Shown one piece after another: positions 12,195 to 24,429 of a stretch of 64,000 nt of DNA. This DNA comes from Numida meleagris. Taxonomy: Eukaryota > Chordata > Aves > Galliformes > Numididae. The notes under the pieces are model-generated. The model was not told the DNA's origin, did no database searches, and was given only the letters and a program-made list of their open reading frames with translations. Positions within the stretch are counted from its first letter, which is position 1, and the number at the start of each line of letters is the position of its first letter. A program made the position numbers and the translations under genes. The DNA lies in the NCBI RefSeq assembly GCF_002078875.1, contig NC_034412.1:83866897-83930896 (forward strand). The letters are read 5' to 3'.

Positions 12195-12729
12195 GGCAAA
12201 ATCTTTCTTTCTGTGAAAGTAAGAGTCTTTTCCAGGAAATACAGTTCAATCAAAATTAAAAAGTGTTTGAAAACTCATCTGATTTCTCTCTCAGGAAGGG
12301 GAGTTTTCAGGCCTCCAGTGCTACTTTCTCTGCTCTAGGTCAGCCTGAGAGGTCTTGGGACAGCTGAGATTGTACCAAGAACTACTATGCATCTTCATCA
12401 CTGCAGCATCATGCTCTGCTGTATGGCACAATGCTGCACCTTTTTAATTCCCTAATATTTTCCCATTATTTAGCACTTGAGAGATTAGTTCTGCAGCTGC
12501 TTAGGACCTCATCTGCAGCCAGCACACTGTGTAATCCCAATGGATTGGATCACCAAACTGAGCAAACTATACAATCTATACAACTATACAAACGATACAT
12601 CTCACGACCTCAGCCATTGGTATTTCCCAGCTGTGATCTTCTCTCCTAAATGGATATTAAAACCCTATTGCTCTCTACTGCTTTTCTCATTCTGCATCAA
12701 AGTACTTTTTTCTCCTTTTTACTCACCTC

Positions 12730-12935
12730 TCATAGAATCAAAGAAACATAGAATCGTTTGAGTTGGAAGGGACCCTTAAAGGTTGGAAGGTCAGCTAGTC
12801 CAACTGCCCTGCAATGAACAGGGACACCTACAGTAAGATCAGTTGCTCAGAGCCCCATCCAGCCTGACCTTCAGTGTCTCAAAAGACAGGGCACCCAAAA
12901 TCTCTCTGGGCAACCTGTGCAGTGCCAGTCCTCAC
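12730..12935 (-). mobile_element. CR1 LINE 3' end, subtype with CAACTGCCCTGC motif
   Basis: Starts CATAGAATCAAAGAAACATA, then GTTGGAAGGGACCCTTAAAG, CAACTGCCCTGCAATGAACA and CCCATCCAGCCTGACCTTCA, and ends after CTCTCTGGGCAACCTGTGC. This is a different 3' UTR subtype from the copies at 10206 and 49103, which carry the CCATCAACCCACC-type segment. It also contains a short tandem duplication of GGTTGGAAGG near 12780. Truncated at the 5' side. Confidence 0.92.
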
Positions 12936-12970
12936 ACATTTCTGTCCTGTACATCAATAGACACAAGACA

Positions 12971-13123
12971 ACTCAGGCTGGAAAGACCTCAGGAGGTCTA
13001 AAGTCCAACCTCTCACTCAAAACTGGATCAGTTCTAAGATCAGACCAAGCTGCTAAGGATTTGGCCCATTTGGATCTCAGCACAGCAATGGAGGCTGCGC
13101 AGCCTCTCTGGGCAACCTTTCTG
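12971..13123 (-). mobile_element. Older CR1 LINE 3' fragment
   Basis: Contains ACTCAGGCTGGAAAGACCTC, AGGTCTAAAGTCCAACCTCT and GCAGCCTCTCTGGGCAACCT in the order expected for a minus-strand CR1 tail, but the terminal ATTCTATG repeat is gone and divergence is higher than in the neighbour at 12730-12935. It lies only about 35 bp from that copy, so this is two independent insertions rather than one element. Confidence 0.7.
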
Positions 13124-16100
13124 TCATACTGCTTACCTGCCCACGTAGGGAAAAAAAATGGATAAAACACAAGGGTTTGTAGCATCAGCTGTTCCTGAGA
13201 GGCACTCGGGCATATATAATCAGTAGCTGAGCTCTTCTTTTCATAGTGTCCTCAAAAGCCATGTACCAAGCAGCTGTTTTGTACACCCTAGACAGAGATA
13301 ATGACAGTGTGTGCAGAAACTTTGGGGGGCCTGTGGACAGCTGCAGTGCTGTGACAAAACTCTGAACAGCTTATACAGTGTTTCTGCTGCCTAACACCTA
13401 AACAAGTCCTTTTGGAAGGCAAAACTCTGAGTCTTCTGTTGCTATAGCTATTTGTCCTTGTTGCTATAGTGATAGCAAATGAGTATAGGAATAATGGTCA
13501 TCACAGGATTTTGGTGCTGAAGCAGTTAAGTGATAACCACCTGGATTCTTCTCAACTGGACATATAAGGAAAAGCAGAGACAGAGGTTTTTAGGGACAGC
13601 AACTATGGCAGCGGTAGAAAATTGCAGGCTACAAAGGCACAATGAAGTAGGAATATTTTCTCAGCATAGGAAAAACAGCTTAGCACTGTTCAGAAAAGCC
13701 TCCCACAACTATTTGTCACAGTCTTGGCAAGACACGGCTGAGGAGGTGCACAAGAGTCTGACTGACCTTTTGCAGCTAAGACCACACAAGCCCATGCAAT
13801 GCAATTACCTTGTGTTATTGTGATGAAAGAAAATTCATTTCAACTCTGCACACGGATGACAAGTGTTCCAATGTCTTATTTTTTTTCCAGGATGTCTGAG
13901 GGAAACTCTGAGTCATCTCAAGAAGGAAGAGATGAATAATGTCCACCTTGAACTCTAGACACAGATGAGAGCTTTCCAACCTGATGTTGAGGGAAAAAGT
14001 CTGTTCCCTTCCTAGAAAAGAAAAATAAGATTCTGTGAGAAAAAGTGGAGCAGGAGGAGACAAAAGCTGTCCCCAACCCATCTAACTTCTGTTACCAAAC
14101 AGTTGTATCTTCCGGCATTTTCCAGAGCAACTGGAGTTGCAGTGTCAGAACATTGCACTAGTAAATCCTCAGCTTGATCCAGCGTAGCATCCCTCTTGCA
14201 TTAGAAGCATGCTGCAGGGCAGGCAGATTCATATGAATGCTGGTGATGGTTAGCAACATTTTGCTCTGAACATACTTTGCCGCAGGGTCTTGAACAAGAG
14301 CCACAAAGTAGAACCCTGTCTGATTTGTTTGCAAATATGAAGGCAATTCTGCAGGCAACTTTGCTTCATACTCTCTCTCCTACAGATTAAAAGCACTGCT
14401 ATCAGGAACACATTGTTCAGCATGTAAATTTATGTTGGTTTTAGCTGAGAGTTTGCATAAGGATTTTTGTTATTTAGCTTCATTCAGATTCTTAGAAGCA
14501 AGGAGAATCTCCTTAGGAAAGGTGGATTGCTTTAGTTGCTAGAGCTCAGAGTAAAGCAGGTTTGCTTGAGGTCAGGTCCTTCTGTCTATCAGGCTTAGCA
14601 GTGAATGCCTGACAGTTGCAAGTGAAACAGCAGAAATTGTTGTATTTTTAAATGGTTGAAGACAAGATTTTCAGCACAGAGAGATTTGCCTGTGGGAAGG
14701 AACCTTGCATCATCCTAGGTCAGTTGATGCTCCTGTTTGTGTACTAAAGATCTGAAAACGTGCAGAAAGCATTTTCTGCAGGGCTTGGGCTCCTAAAACC
14801 AGAAGCAGAAAATCTGAGGAAAACAGATTCAGCAAACTCTAAAGCCTGAGGTGTTAAAGCTGTTGGAAAGGGTAAGAAAAATAATGAAGGCTTTCCCAAA
14901 TAAAATTACAGTAAGTTTTGCACAGACAAATGCAAAACTTGAAATACCAGTCTTTTTTCCTTCATTTTTAGGATCCTAAAATCAAACTCAGCCTGGGGAG
15001 AAGCCACTTGGGAGATTCTTACGGAGAGAAGAGACACCCAGCACAGTGGTGACACTGAGCACCGTAGCTATGGGACTCCTTCAGTAGCATCACACCAAAA
15101 GCAAGTAGAAGGGTGCAAGCAAAAAGAGAGGTAACCAGAAAAGCTTCCACTGAGAATCTTTCCCTCCTTTCATCAGCTTAATTTCTGCAAGATCCTTGTG
15201 AAGAGTATATAAAAAAATACTCAGGGCTTCATCTGAGGTTGCATCTGTAATTCCCCCCATTCGCAAGCCCTGCCAAGATATGATCTGTTTTATTTGGGTG
15301 TGCCCATCATCTGTTACTCCAATACACACTGCAATCTCAAGCTTTACTTGAGATATTTAGGGCGCGATGCATTCCTTATGTGATACACTGCTTGTATTAA
15401 AGAATCAGTCTACCAGTCTCTGGGTTAAGATGACCCAATCCAAATTACATTTAAACATATTCAAATGCATGTCTGTTGGCTGCTGTACAAATAAATAAAA
15501 TTGAAAGAGTGTCCACCATAATGGCAATTGCTTGCTCATCAGCTACTTTAACAAGGTCCTGGCTGATACTGATTTCACCTCAAATGTCAGATGAAAAAGG
15601 TACTTCTGTAGGGAATTTCATAATAATAGCTCTGAATTTTGACCTGAATGAAGCACAGGCCACTTCACCACCATAGTTCAAGAATCAGCAATGTCCTGAA
15701 CTTTTTAAGCACTGCACCATCTTGAAGAAATAGTAATCTTGGTTAAGCCAGCAAGATGGGCAGGGAGTCTTTTAGATCAGTCAGTTGGAAACATCACAGG
15801 GAGGAACAGTGCCTAATCCTGCGATGGAAGCAAGCTGGAGAAGCAGTTCAAGTAGGTGACAGTACAACTAAACAGAAAGGAAAACTGATTCCCCCATTCC
15901 CTCTCTCTCTTTGTTGGATGATAGAGACCAAGTTATGGCATTTCCTATACTAACAGTAACCACTCTGCCTATGGACATCCAGGCAGACAAGCTAGTCCCA
16001 GTTAGAATCTGATGATAACTCTGTTTCGTCTCTGTGAAATCCTTTGTCCTTTCCTTACTATGAAAGACAATCGAATACGATTGACCTCGTGGTAGACATG

Positions 16101-19100
16101 GATCAAAGCCAAATCATTCTCATGGAAAGGTTGTAAAATTGTTGTTCAATGGTCTTTGAAGAGTGAAGATAGAAAACTTAAGAAGCTGGAAAAGGTTTAT
16201 ACAATTGTGAAATCAGAGCAGAATTAAAGCGAATGAAGAAATTTCCTGGAAAAGTCACTGTTCTCTCCTCGAATCGCTGGATATTTTGGTTCACTTAAGC
16301 TGCGTGTTTATGTTACTATTATTTCCTAAGTTCACCTTGGTAAAAACTAATCGTCTCTGTCCTGGTACAGTGAGAAACAATTGAGCAGGATAAAGCAAAA
16401 GAGAATGAACGATGACCTTTCCTTCTGCAGAGCCCGCTGCTGAGAGATGCAGGAAGAGATCTATCTGGTCATGTTTATCTGACTAAGGCAATTTACTGGA
16501 TGATAGCTTTCCCCAGAAGATCTAAGGACAAAAATGGCATAATATCAACTCACGAGGGACCCACTAATATGAGCCCTAAAATGAAGCCCTTTGTGCTGAA
16601 CCAACTGTATATTTCATGTGTGAGCCATGCCATTGAGATGTTTAATGTTCCTCTGGAGAGCAATAGACCAGTGACAAGAAAAATAAACAAGAGCTAAAGA
16701 TGAAGATGTCCTTGAACTGAAAGTGCTTCACTTTAGGAAACCCAATAAAGTGAGCAGGAAACTGTGAAGCATGATTGCATTAAAATAGGCTTTATTTTTT
16801 TCTGTCTTTGGTGTGAAAACTCAGGTATTTCATACCATAGGTCTCCATCTAACTATGAATAGGGTGTTTTCAGCTTGATGTGTACTACTGAGAGGTGGAA
16901 CTCCAACTTCTGATTATTGTCAGAGACAGCCTGTGGTCTCCAGTACCTACCGAAGTATCCTCACCACCAGGCTGCTGTGCCCTACTTTCACCCTCATACA
17001 CACTTCCTCTGAAATTTCAGCATGTCAATAAAAGTATTACTTATTCTGACTTTGTCCTTTAGAACATTAGATTTTTAACCAACAATTGCTTCATCTGAAA
17101 AATCCTTGCAAGTACCACATGAAACTTATTAATGATCAGGTTAATCTAATAAATACCTTTACTGTCATGCAGTTCATGCCCACAATATCCCAATAACCAA
17201 TCCAGACAATAAACCAAAGGTTTGTTGACCTTGTTTTCAAATTCCTGCCTAAATGCATCAAGCCGCTAGGTCTGGAGTAAATATAATTAGTTGACCAGAG
17301 GTGCAAGGGTAAGGCTGGTTTCATAAGACATGTGCACAAATAAACCCATATAATGGCAATGAACCTTTAAGCAGAGTAAGATTGGAAGTGCAAAATGTCC
17401 TGATAGATAAAATGATAGAGTTTTGTGTAATGTCAACACTTTAGTGCAACTGGTTTCTTTCAGGTCACTTTCAGAGAGAAAATGATGTTTCTAAAAAATA
17501 AAGATTTTCCAGGAAAAGATGTTTTTTTCCTCTAAATTTTCGTTTCCCCTCAGTATTTCAACAGTTCTGATCCCAAATTGTTAGAGTTATCCATTATGTA
17601 AAGCAAAAGATATACTTCTGTTTGTCCTCTTTACTTAAAAGTAAAGTAGAAATCAAAGTGTCGGAGTAGCCTGAGTGGTAGAAAATTCAAATTTTATTCT
17701 GTTCTAATTTTAAACTTGGATCTGGTGTCTGTTCTTAAAATTGAGGTATTGATCATTATTTCCAATCAGCCATTCTACAGTCCTTATTTTCAAGCCAAGG
17801 TCTTTTTTAAAGCGTGTCGAAAAGTAATCTGCACTATTACTTTCAATTACAGCTTAATAATTTATGAAATTACTTAGTATCATACCTGCAATATGTCAGT
17901 CAGGCTTCATTACATTGCAATGAAGTCTGATTTAACACACTCATTATTGCTGCTGTTGAGGGTTTGTAGGGGAAAGATTCCTGCGACTGTATTAATTTTA
18001 GCCATTTTGGGCTAAAACAAGCAGCTACAGATAAATGACAGTATACAGTGAGGTACTTAAGCGTACCTAAGACTGTGATGCCTCCTGATTGCAAATACTT
18101 GCCTCTTGGAATAGCTCCATATTTTGTTCTCAGTTTGTGAAATGTTCTTCTACTTTCATACAACAAATTGTTTTACAAGAAAGAATGAGCTATGAAAACT
18201 CATAAGGGAGGCAAGAACTCGCAGAGCATTCCCTGGCAGCTAGTATGCAGACGGCTGAACTGGCATAAGACTTTTGAGAAGAACTTTTAATGGCATCATC
18301 GTCATACAAAGCACAGACACAGCCATCCATGGCCCCAGGCTGGCTCCCATGTTGTGGTTGTGCTGACTGTGTGCTTCATACATCATTCCTGATAGATGAT
18401 ACCGCTGCTGGACAAGGCAAAATAATTTGCCAAATAATAAGGAAAACTTATTTTCAGTTTGAATGAACTTTGAGTAACACAACTTTTGGGAGGGTAGTGT
18501 GTGAGGCTTTTTCCTTGGCATTAGTTCTGAAATTTATCTTTGGATGGCCAGAACCAATGGTCTGCCAACTTCTGTTGGACTGAGATCACAGGTTATTGCA
18601 AACTTGGAGACTAACTCATGGAACACCAATATTTCTCTCCTGAGATTCTCAGGGCGTGTCCTGGTTTGTATCAAAGCACAAGATCCTACAAACATAATTC
18701 AACATAAGCCTCATGAAAGCTTTAGAAAATTGCACTAAGATTTCATTAGAAATGCAAAAAGCTAATTTCTCAAGCCTCAGCCTTCTCACAAATGACAAGC
18801 TATTTTTTCTGATCCTGTGTGTTGTTATGGAAGGTGCCAGGAGGGCAGGGTCATAGGTAGGCTTAAAAGAGGAAAACAAAATAAAGACAAAATTGCTCTT
18901 CATTTATCTGGAGTTTCAACAGGATTAAAATTTAACCCTCTCAAACACTTGAAAGCAGCCATCAGTGCTAGGTTAATACTTCAGACTGCAAGCCCCCAAG
19001 GCAGTATTGTCTTCGGTTTGTGTTTAATACAGCTCTGAGCACAGCACACTGAAGAAATGATCAGTATAATGCTTAGCTGCTGCTTTCAGCTCATTAGGAG

Positions 19101-20000
19101 GGTTTTTTCTGACTCCAGAACCAGTGGCTGAAGCTGACTCAAGGCATAAATCAGAGGATGCTACACTGCTGGGACCAGGGCAGCCCAGAGATAGGGAAGG
19201 TTGGCTGAGGTCTGCAGGAGAGCGGCAGGCGTGTGTGTGGAGTCAAAGAGGAAGCTAATATAAGGGGGAAAATGAATCACAGTATTGATGTCTGGAAAGA
19301 ACAATATTATGACTATATGGATTTAATGACTGCTGATATCTAGCTTGGTGACAGGTAGTCTCATCCGTAGGGACAGAAGTACACAGTGTGCTGCAAGCAG
19401 ACCTGGAGGCAATCCTTCAACTCAAATCCCATGATAGGATAACGTGCTATGGCTCTTTTTATGCTGGAGGTGGCATCATTTCTAGATCCCTTCTGAGTAT
19501 GTCAGTTGATGATAACAGCATAATTTGCCTTAGAAATTTTAATTCCCCCCCCACACACCCTTTTCCTTACAAAGGAGAGAAGTGTGAACATTTCCTTTAA
19601 GCTGTCCTGAATAAATACTTTAAGAATATTAAAAACGAGAAGTGGATTAAAGCTTTCTGACCGAATTCCAAACTGTGTAGGGTGCTTTGTTAACGTTAAA
19701 AGGAGGAATGCTACAACCTTCAGGGTTCACATTGCCAGCATTAAAGCCACACAGGGTCTATCGCTGCCTACAGCCAGATAGATAACCTCTCCTGGAACAA
19801 CATCTGTCTTTCTTTTTCCCTTCACGTAGGAAATTTAGGAAGAGCAGGTAAAGCAATTTGGTGACATCACGGTTGTTCTACAGGAACTCCTGGATGTCAT
19901 TAGCTGTTGCACTTTGTTTCCCTGTATTTTATATGCAGCATGCATTAGCGGCTGCTTGTTTTGAAGTTCTCTAGGGTATTCTACAACGAAGTTGCCTGGT
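13124..20000. other. 6.9 kb of unique AT-rich sequence, no repeats recognised
   Basis: No CR1 tail, LTR, RNA gene or convincing coding exon. Open frames reach 97 codons (13530-13823, +) but have no recognisable domain. The absence of young repeats over this length is mildly notable compared with the rest of the window. Confidence 0.4.
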
Positions 20001-23000
20001 AGCAGAACAATCTGTGTTCCTCAGATATGCAAGTGACTAATTTTCCATCAATCAGAGATGAGACTTAAATAAATAAAGGTACTTCATGGGGCTGCTGTGC
20101 CTAATGATAAGCAATTATATAAAGTCAAATTAAGGCAGTTCTTTGTGAAGGTCCTGTGAAATTGGTTAAGCAAAAAGAATAACTGCACCATTTCATTGAT
20201 TCATCCTATTGCTCATTTCAGTGGGAGCATTATCTCAGTTAACTGATGCAATTAATATGAAAATGAGGAAATCATTGTTTAAGGAGATGAGGAGAGAGAG
20301 GGGGTCTTAATGCGGCAGCAGTGAAGAAAAAGAGTCACAGAGATGGAAATTTGCATAGGTCAATGGTAATGTAATGCATTTAGCACATATTCAAAGCTTA
20401 ACTTGCATAGTAATACAGATCCATTAAATTCTCATTATGATGACCTGTGTCCAACACAATTCAATTTTTCTGAATCTTAATGATAAAAAGTTAATTACAG
20501 TAAGGTGAAAACCTTTTGTACTTGGTCTTAAAATAAAGCATTGAAAGGGCATTGAGACTATCTTTTAGATATGGCAGGTAGTTTCACTTCTCCTTAATTC
20601 AATATTTTATTAAGCATGACAAGATCTGAAGTTTGGCTTCTGTGTGCACTGCAGATTTTTAATGTAGTCAGTGGCAATAAATAAGCCTTTGTCTGTACAA
20701 TTACAATTTAATGCTAGTCATTTTCCACTTACAGGCTTCGGTTACAGATCACATTCTCAGTTTATCCTGCTTTTCTTATTTTTAGTAACCAGAAAGCCCA
20801 TCCAAATTTGGGGATGAGGAGGAAAAAGACATCTTTTCCCCTTCATCAGCGTAAACATATTCCAGCTTTTGTTCCTCAGACATGTTTTTGAGCCGACGGC
20901 TCTTACCATGGTATAGTGCAGGGTCTCCAGCAGCTGCTCCTTGTCATTACCTGATTTCACTTCTCACCACAGCTACAGGTGGAAGATAAGTGTCTGAGTG
21001 CTGCTCAGCCTCACACCATTTCCTCCCACTTATCCCACATTTGCAGATAATGGTCATTCTTTGACTTACTCATCCGAGACAGGCGGTGAATGTGTCAGGT
21101 TCCCAGCACTCTGAATCACGCTTGGGGATTAAGCTGGAGTTGCGGAGATACACTTATAAGCAGGTTCAACAAGGCAGGCAGCCATGTGAGGCAGGTTGTT
21201 GTTCTCAAAAACAAGCATGCCAGGTGGGCACACTCCTTACTCCTTCACATTAAAGCCACCACGTCACTCAGGCCATGTCAGGTTGTTTCAAATTGTGATG
21301 AATTTGCATTTGATAGATTTATAAGGAATCTTTAACACCTATGTAATGTAAATTGGGTTTAGCGTGACCGAAAGTAAAATCCCACACATATTTTTCTCCT
21401 TGTTGGGTTCTTTTGTCCTGAAATATGCGCCATGCTCACCGCAGCACATGGCTAGTGTTTGTGGAGGTGATCCAGGGGATGACTTCAGCCACCTAGCATC
21501 TTGAGTCAGACCTCAAGATTTGCTTGACCAAACACAGATATCTGCAGAGCAGATGCCTGTACCTGAGCTGGGCTCCCTAGGCAGGCACTGGGGCACCCAA
21601 TCCCAGCACACTGCAGAGCCAATGTCCATGTCTGGTCAGCGGGGCAGCCCTGCCTTGAACCCAGAGCTACAGAGAGGAAATATGATGCTAAAATCTCTAA
21701 ATCCAAGCCTGAGATCTAATCCTTGCCTCACTTTTAAGGCTGCAGTTCTCAGCACTTTATATTGCTGCAGTCCCCTGAATGCTCCTAAATTTTGCTTTTT
21801 GCTTCTACTAGTGTTGCCTGCGTCCCTGAAGAGCTCTTTGACCTCCCAGGGACCCAGTGCAGCAATCAGCCAGCAGAAGGCTGATGAGCCCCTGCCTGCA
21901 AAAAACACACACACAAAAAAGGGATTTTCCCCCATGGAGCAGGCACCAGAGATCAGAGAAGCTCCAGTGCTGGAGTAAGGCAGGGCATGGGCTCACTTCT
22001 GCCCTGAGCTCCCCTGGTTTCTCTCTTCTCCCATGGATCAGTCTCTGAGCACCACACAGGAGCTGCGTTTTTAAAAGTATTTCAGTGCCTTTAAATAAGG
22101 CAGACTCAACATCCAAAAGTCACTGAGAGCTAGGTGGCTAAATAATTTAGTGCGCCAGAATCCTAGTATGCAATAATCCATATCAGTAAAAGTTAAATTT
22201 CTACTGTGGTCCATACCTAGGACCATACCTCTACCAATTTAAGCACTTGTGCTTAAAAATTCTATGTCTTTATGGACATTTGTCAAACCACAGGTTTATG
22301 TTATAGAAAGGGTGGAAGATGGAGGCAGCATGTAAACTGCATGGTTACAGAGGCTTGTTTTCTGGCTGCCTTGACTGTTTTCAACAGCTCATTTCTGCTA
22401 ACTTGCTGACCTCCATGAGGTGGCTCCAGGTCCATGAAAAAAAATCTAGTTGAAAAAAATGGAAAAACAGAGACAGCACATCCCTCATTAATAATATATA
22501 CTTATTTTTCATTTCCCAATATGAGAAAAGTGAGAAATGCTGGATGAAACTTGGTAGTCAGTCTAGGAATGTGTAGAGAACTACTGGAAATTGTTATAAA
22601 AAATTAATCATGTTTAGACCTGTAGATGAAATAACTTGTAGACAACACTAATGTTACTTAAGGGCAGAGTATTCACCATGCTACTTCATAAATACCACTC
22701 TAATTAATAAACATCAGTTAGAGAAGAATCAGTAAATACTGCTGTTCATAGACAACAGATATTATGTGAGGGGAAAGACTGGATTTTAAAATAGGTTTTT
22801 TTCCCCTCTAAATACAAATTCAGATTCTTTTTGAGAAAAGAGAAACACCAAGTAGTGGAGGGACCAAGTAGAAGAATCATCCAATTAAAGTTTTAATAGT
22901 TTCATTGCTTATGAAGATCTGACAAAACCATTTTATCTCAACCACTGCTATTTACTAAAAGGGGAATTCTGTTTCTAAAAACAGAGAAAATCCAACTTTG

Positions 23001-24403
23001 ACCAGAAACTCCAAATGTATATTGCAAAAAGAACTTCTGATCTGCTATATAAACAAAGCAAGAAGGAAAAACAATGCTAGGAAACCCTGATAGCTACAAA
23101 TGGATATCGAGAAACTCACTGAGCATGTTCTGTGATATAAAATCTTTGAGATCATCTTGATTTCCTTTATTGTCAACTTCACAGCATGAGAAAAGACTAT
23201 GGAACAGATTACATTTTGTGGGTTGTACAGGTGCTTTGCTACACACAGCAGCAGTTTGCCAACAAAAGAAGAAACCTTAAACATGTTCTGCGATTCCCTG
23301 CAGCATCTGCAAAAAGTAGCCAAAAGATGCCATTAGTATAAACCAGAAAAATTGTTTTCTTCATAACATCCTTCTATCGGCAGCTATGTGTGACAACGTC
23401 ATCATGTATTGCTGTCCAATTTCACTTGCAAGCGGCTTGGATGCCAAATCATTTGCTGGTACAGATGATCCACTGGGGTCTAAGGAGTTATACAAAGGAT
23501 ATGAGAAGACTTTTACAGATGCAGCTTCTTCAATACGCTGTTTCTAACCATGGACTGCGATCAGGATAGAGTAGAGGAAACAAGAAATGTTTGAAGTGAA
23601 GTTTTTCCCTTTACAGCTACAAGGTTCTAGAGCCCTCTTGAGCTGGACATTGCTACTGGAATTCCAGTACAATCCAAGTTCTGTTGTACTGGTCTGTGCA
23701 AGAGTTGCCTGAATCTCCATGAGTTAGTCTGATCTCTTTGTGAGATGCTTTACACTTTTGGCCCTTGCAACAGCTGGTAGCAAGGAGTTCCTCAGTATCT
23801 GTATTTTGGGTTACCTGAAGTTGTCTGCCTTTCCACCTCTGTTTTGATGTTATTTATTTCCATTTTTTTTTGCATAAAAAAGTCATCCAGTTATCTTTGC
23901 TCTAATAACCGCTGTGATGTCCAAGTCATTCAGAGACAATAAGCTATTTCAAAATGCCAAAGCATTCAGGACAGCTTTCTTGATGTGTGCAAAGCACGAT
24001 GGTTGTTCAGTTTCCAGTTCCAGTTACCGGTTTTTACTCCAATCTAAAGTCATTCTTACACAGACTGACATCCAGGTCCATCTCTATTTTCTACAGCTAT
24101 TTGATCATCAACGACCCTGAATGGAATTTCTGAATGGAATTGTCTCTCCTAACTTCAAAGGTCTGAAATTAAGCCTTTTGTCTACACTCCTTGTCTGTGC
24201 CCTGTCTTTTGTCAGATAGATCCCTCTAGAGGGACATTCAGATCACTTATCTCAGGCCCCAGTTTTAGAATTAGATTAATTGCTGCTTGTGAGTGCCTTT
24301 CCCTCTCCACTGATGAGGTGACTGACTTAGGCTAGATATGCAAGGTTTTGATAGCTAAACTTAGGAGCAATGACTCTCACTTTGGGTGACTTCCAAAAGC
24401 CAG
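20001..24403. other. Unique sequence; chance ORF of 152 codons at 21520-21978
   Basis: The 152-codon frame at 21520-21978 (+) is overlapped by frames of 99 and 102 codons on the minus strand in a locally GC-richer patch. It has no recognisable domain and its composition looks random, so I do not call it a gene. The sequence around 20225-20720 is AT-rich with ATTA-type motifs and could hold conserved noncoding DNA, but that cannot be judged from one sequence. Confidence 0.35.
23654..23669. repeat. 16-bp perfect palindrome
   Basis: TACTGGAATTCCAGTA is identical to its own reverse complement. A related half, GTACTGG, recurs about 20 bp downstream. No function is implied by sequence alone. Confidence 0.95.
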
Positions 24404-24429
24404 AAAAAAAAAAAAAAAAGAAAAAAAAA
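24404..24429. repeat. A-rich tract (A16-G-A9)
   Basis: Two A-runs separated by one G. There is no gene-like sequence directly 5' of it, so there is no reason to read it as the tail of a processed pseudogene. Confidence 0.95.

Noticed and set aside
17660..17690. tRNA-like A-box (TAGCCTGAGTGG)
   Set aside because: No B-box GGTTCGA-type motif follows at the right distance and no acceptor stem can be formed.
21520..21978. 152-codon frame as a coding exon
   Set aside because: Overlapping frames on the other strand of similar length, no domain, no convincing splice signals.
24404..24429. Poly(A) tail of a processed pseudogene
   Set aside because: No gene-like sequence or polyadenylation signal beside the A-run.
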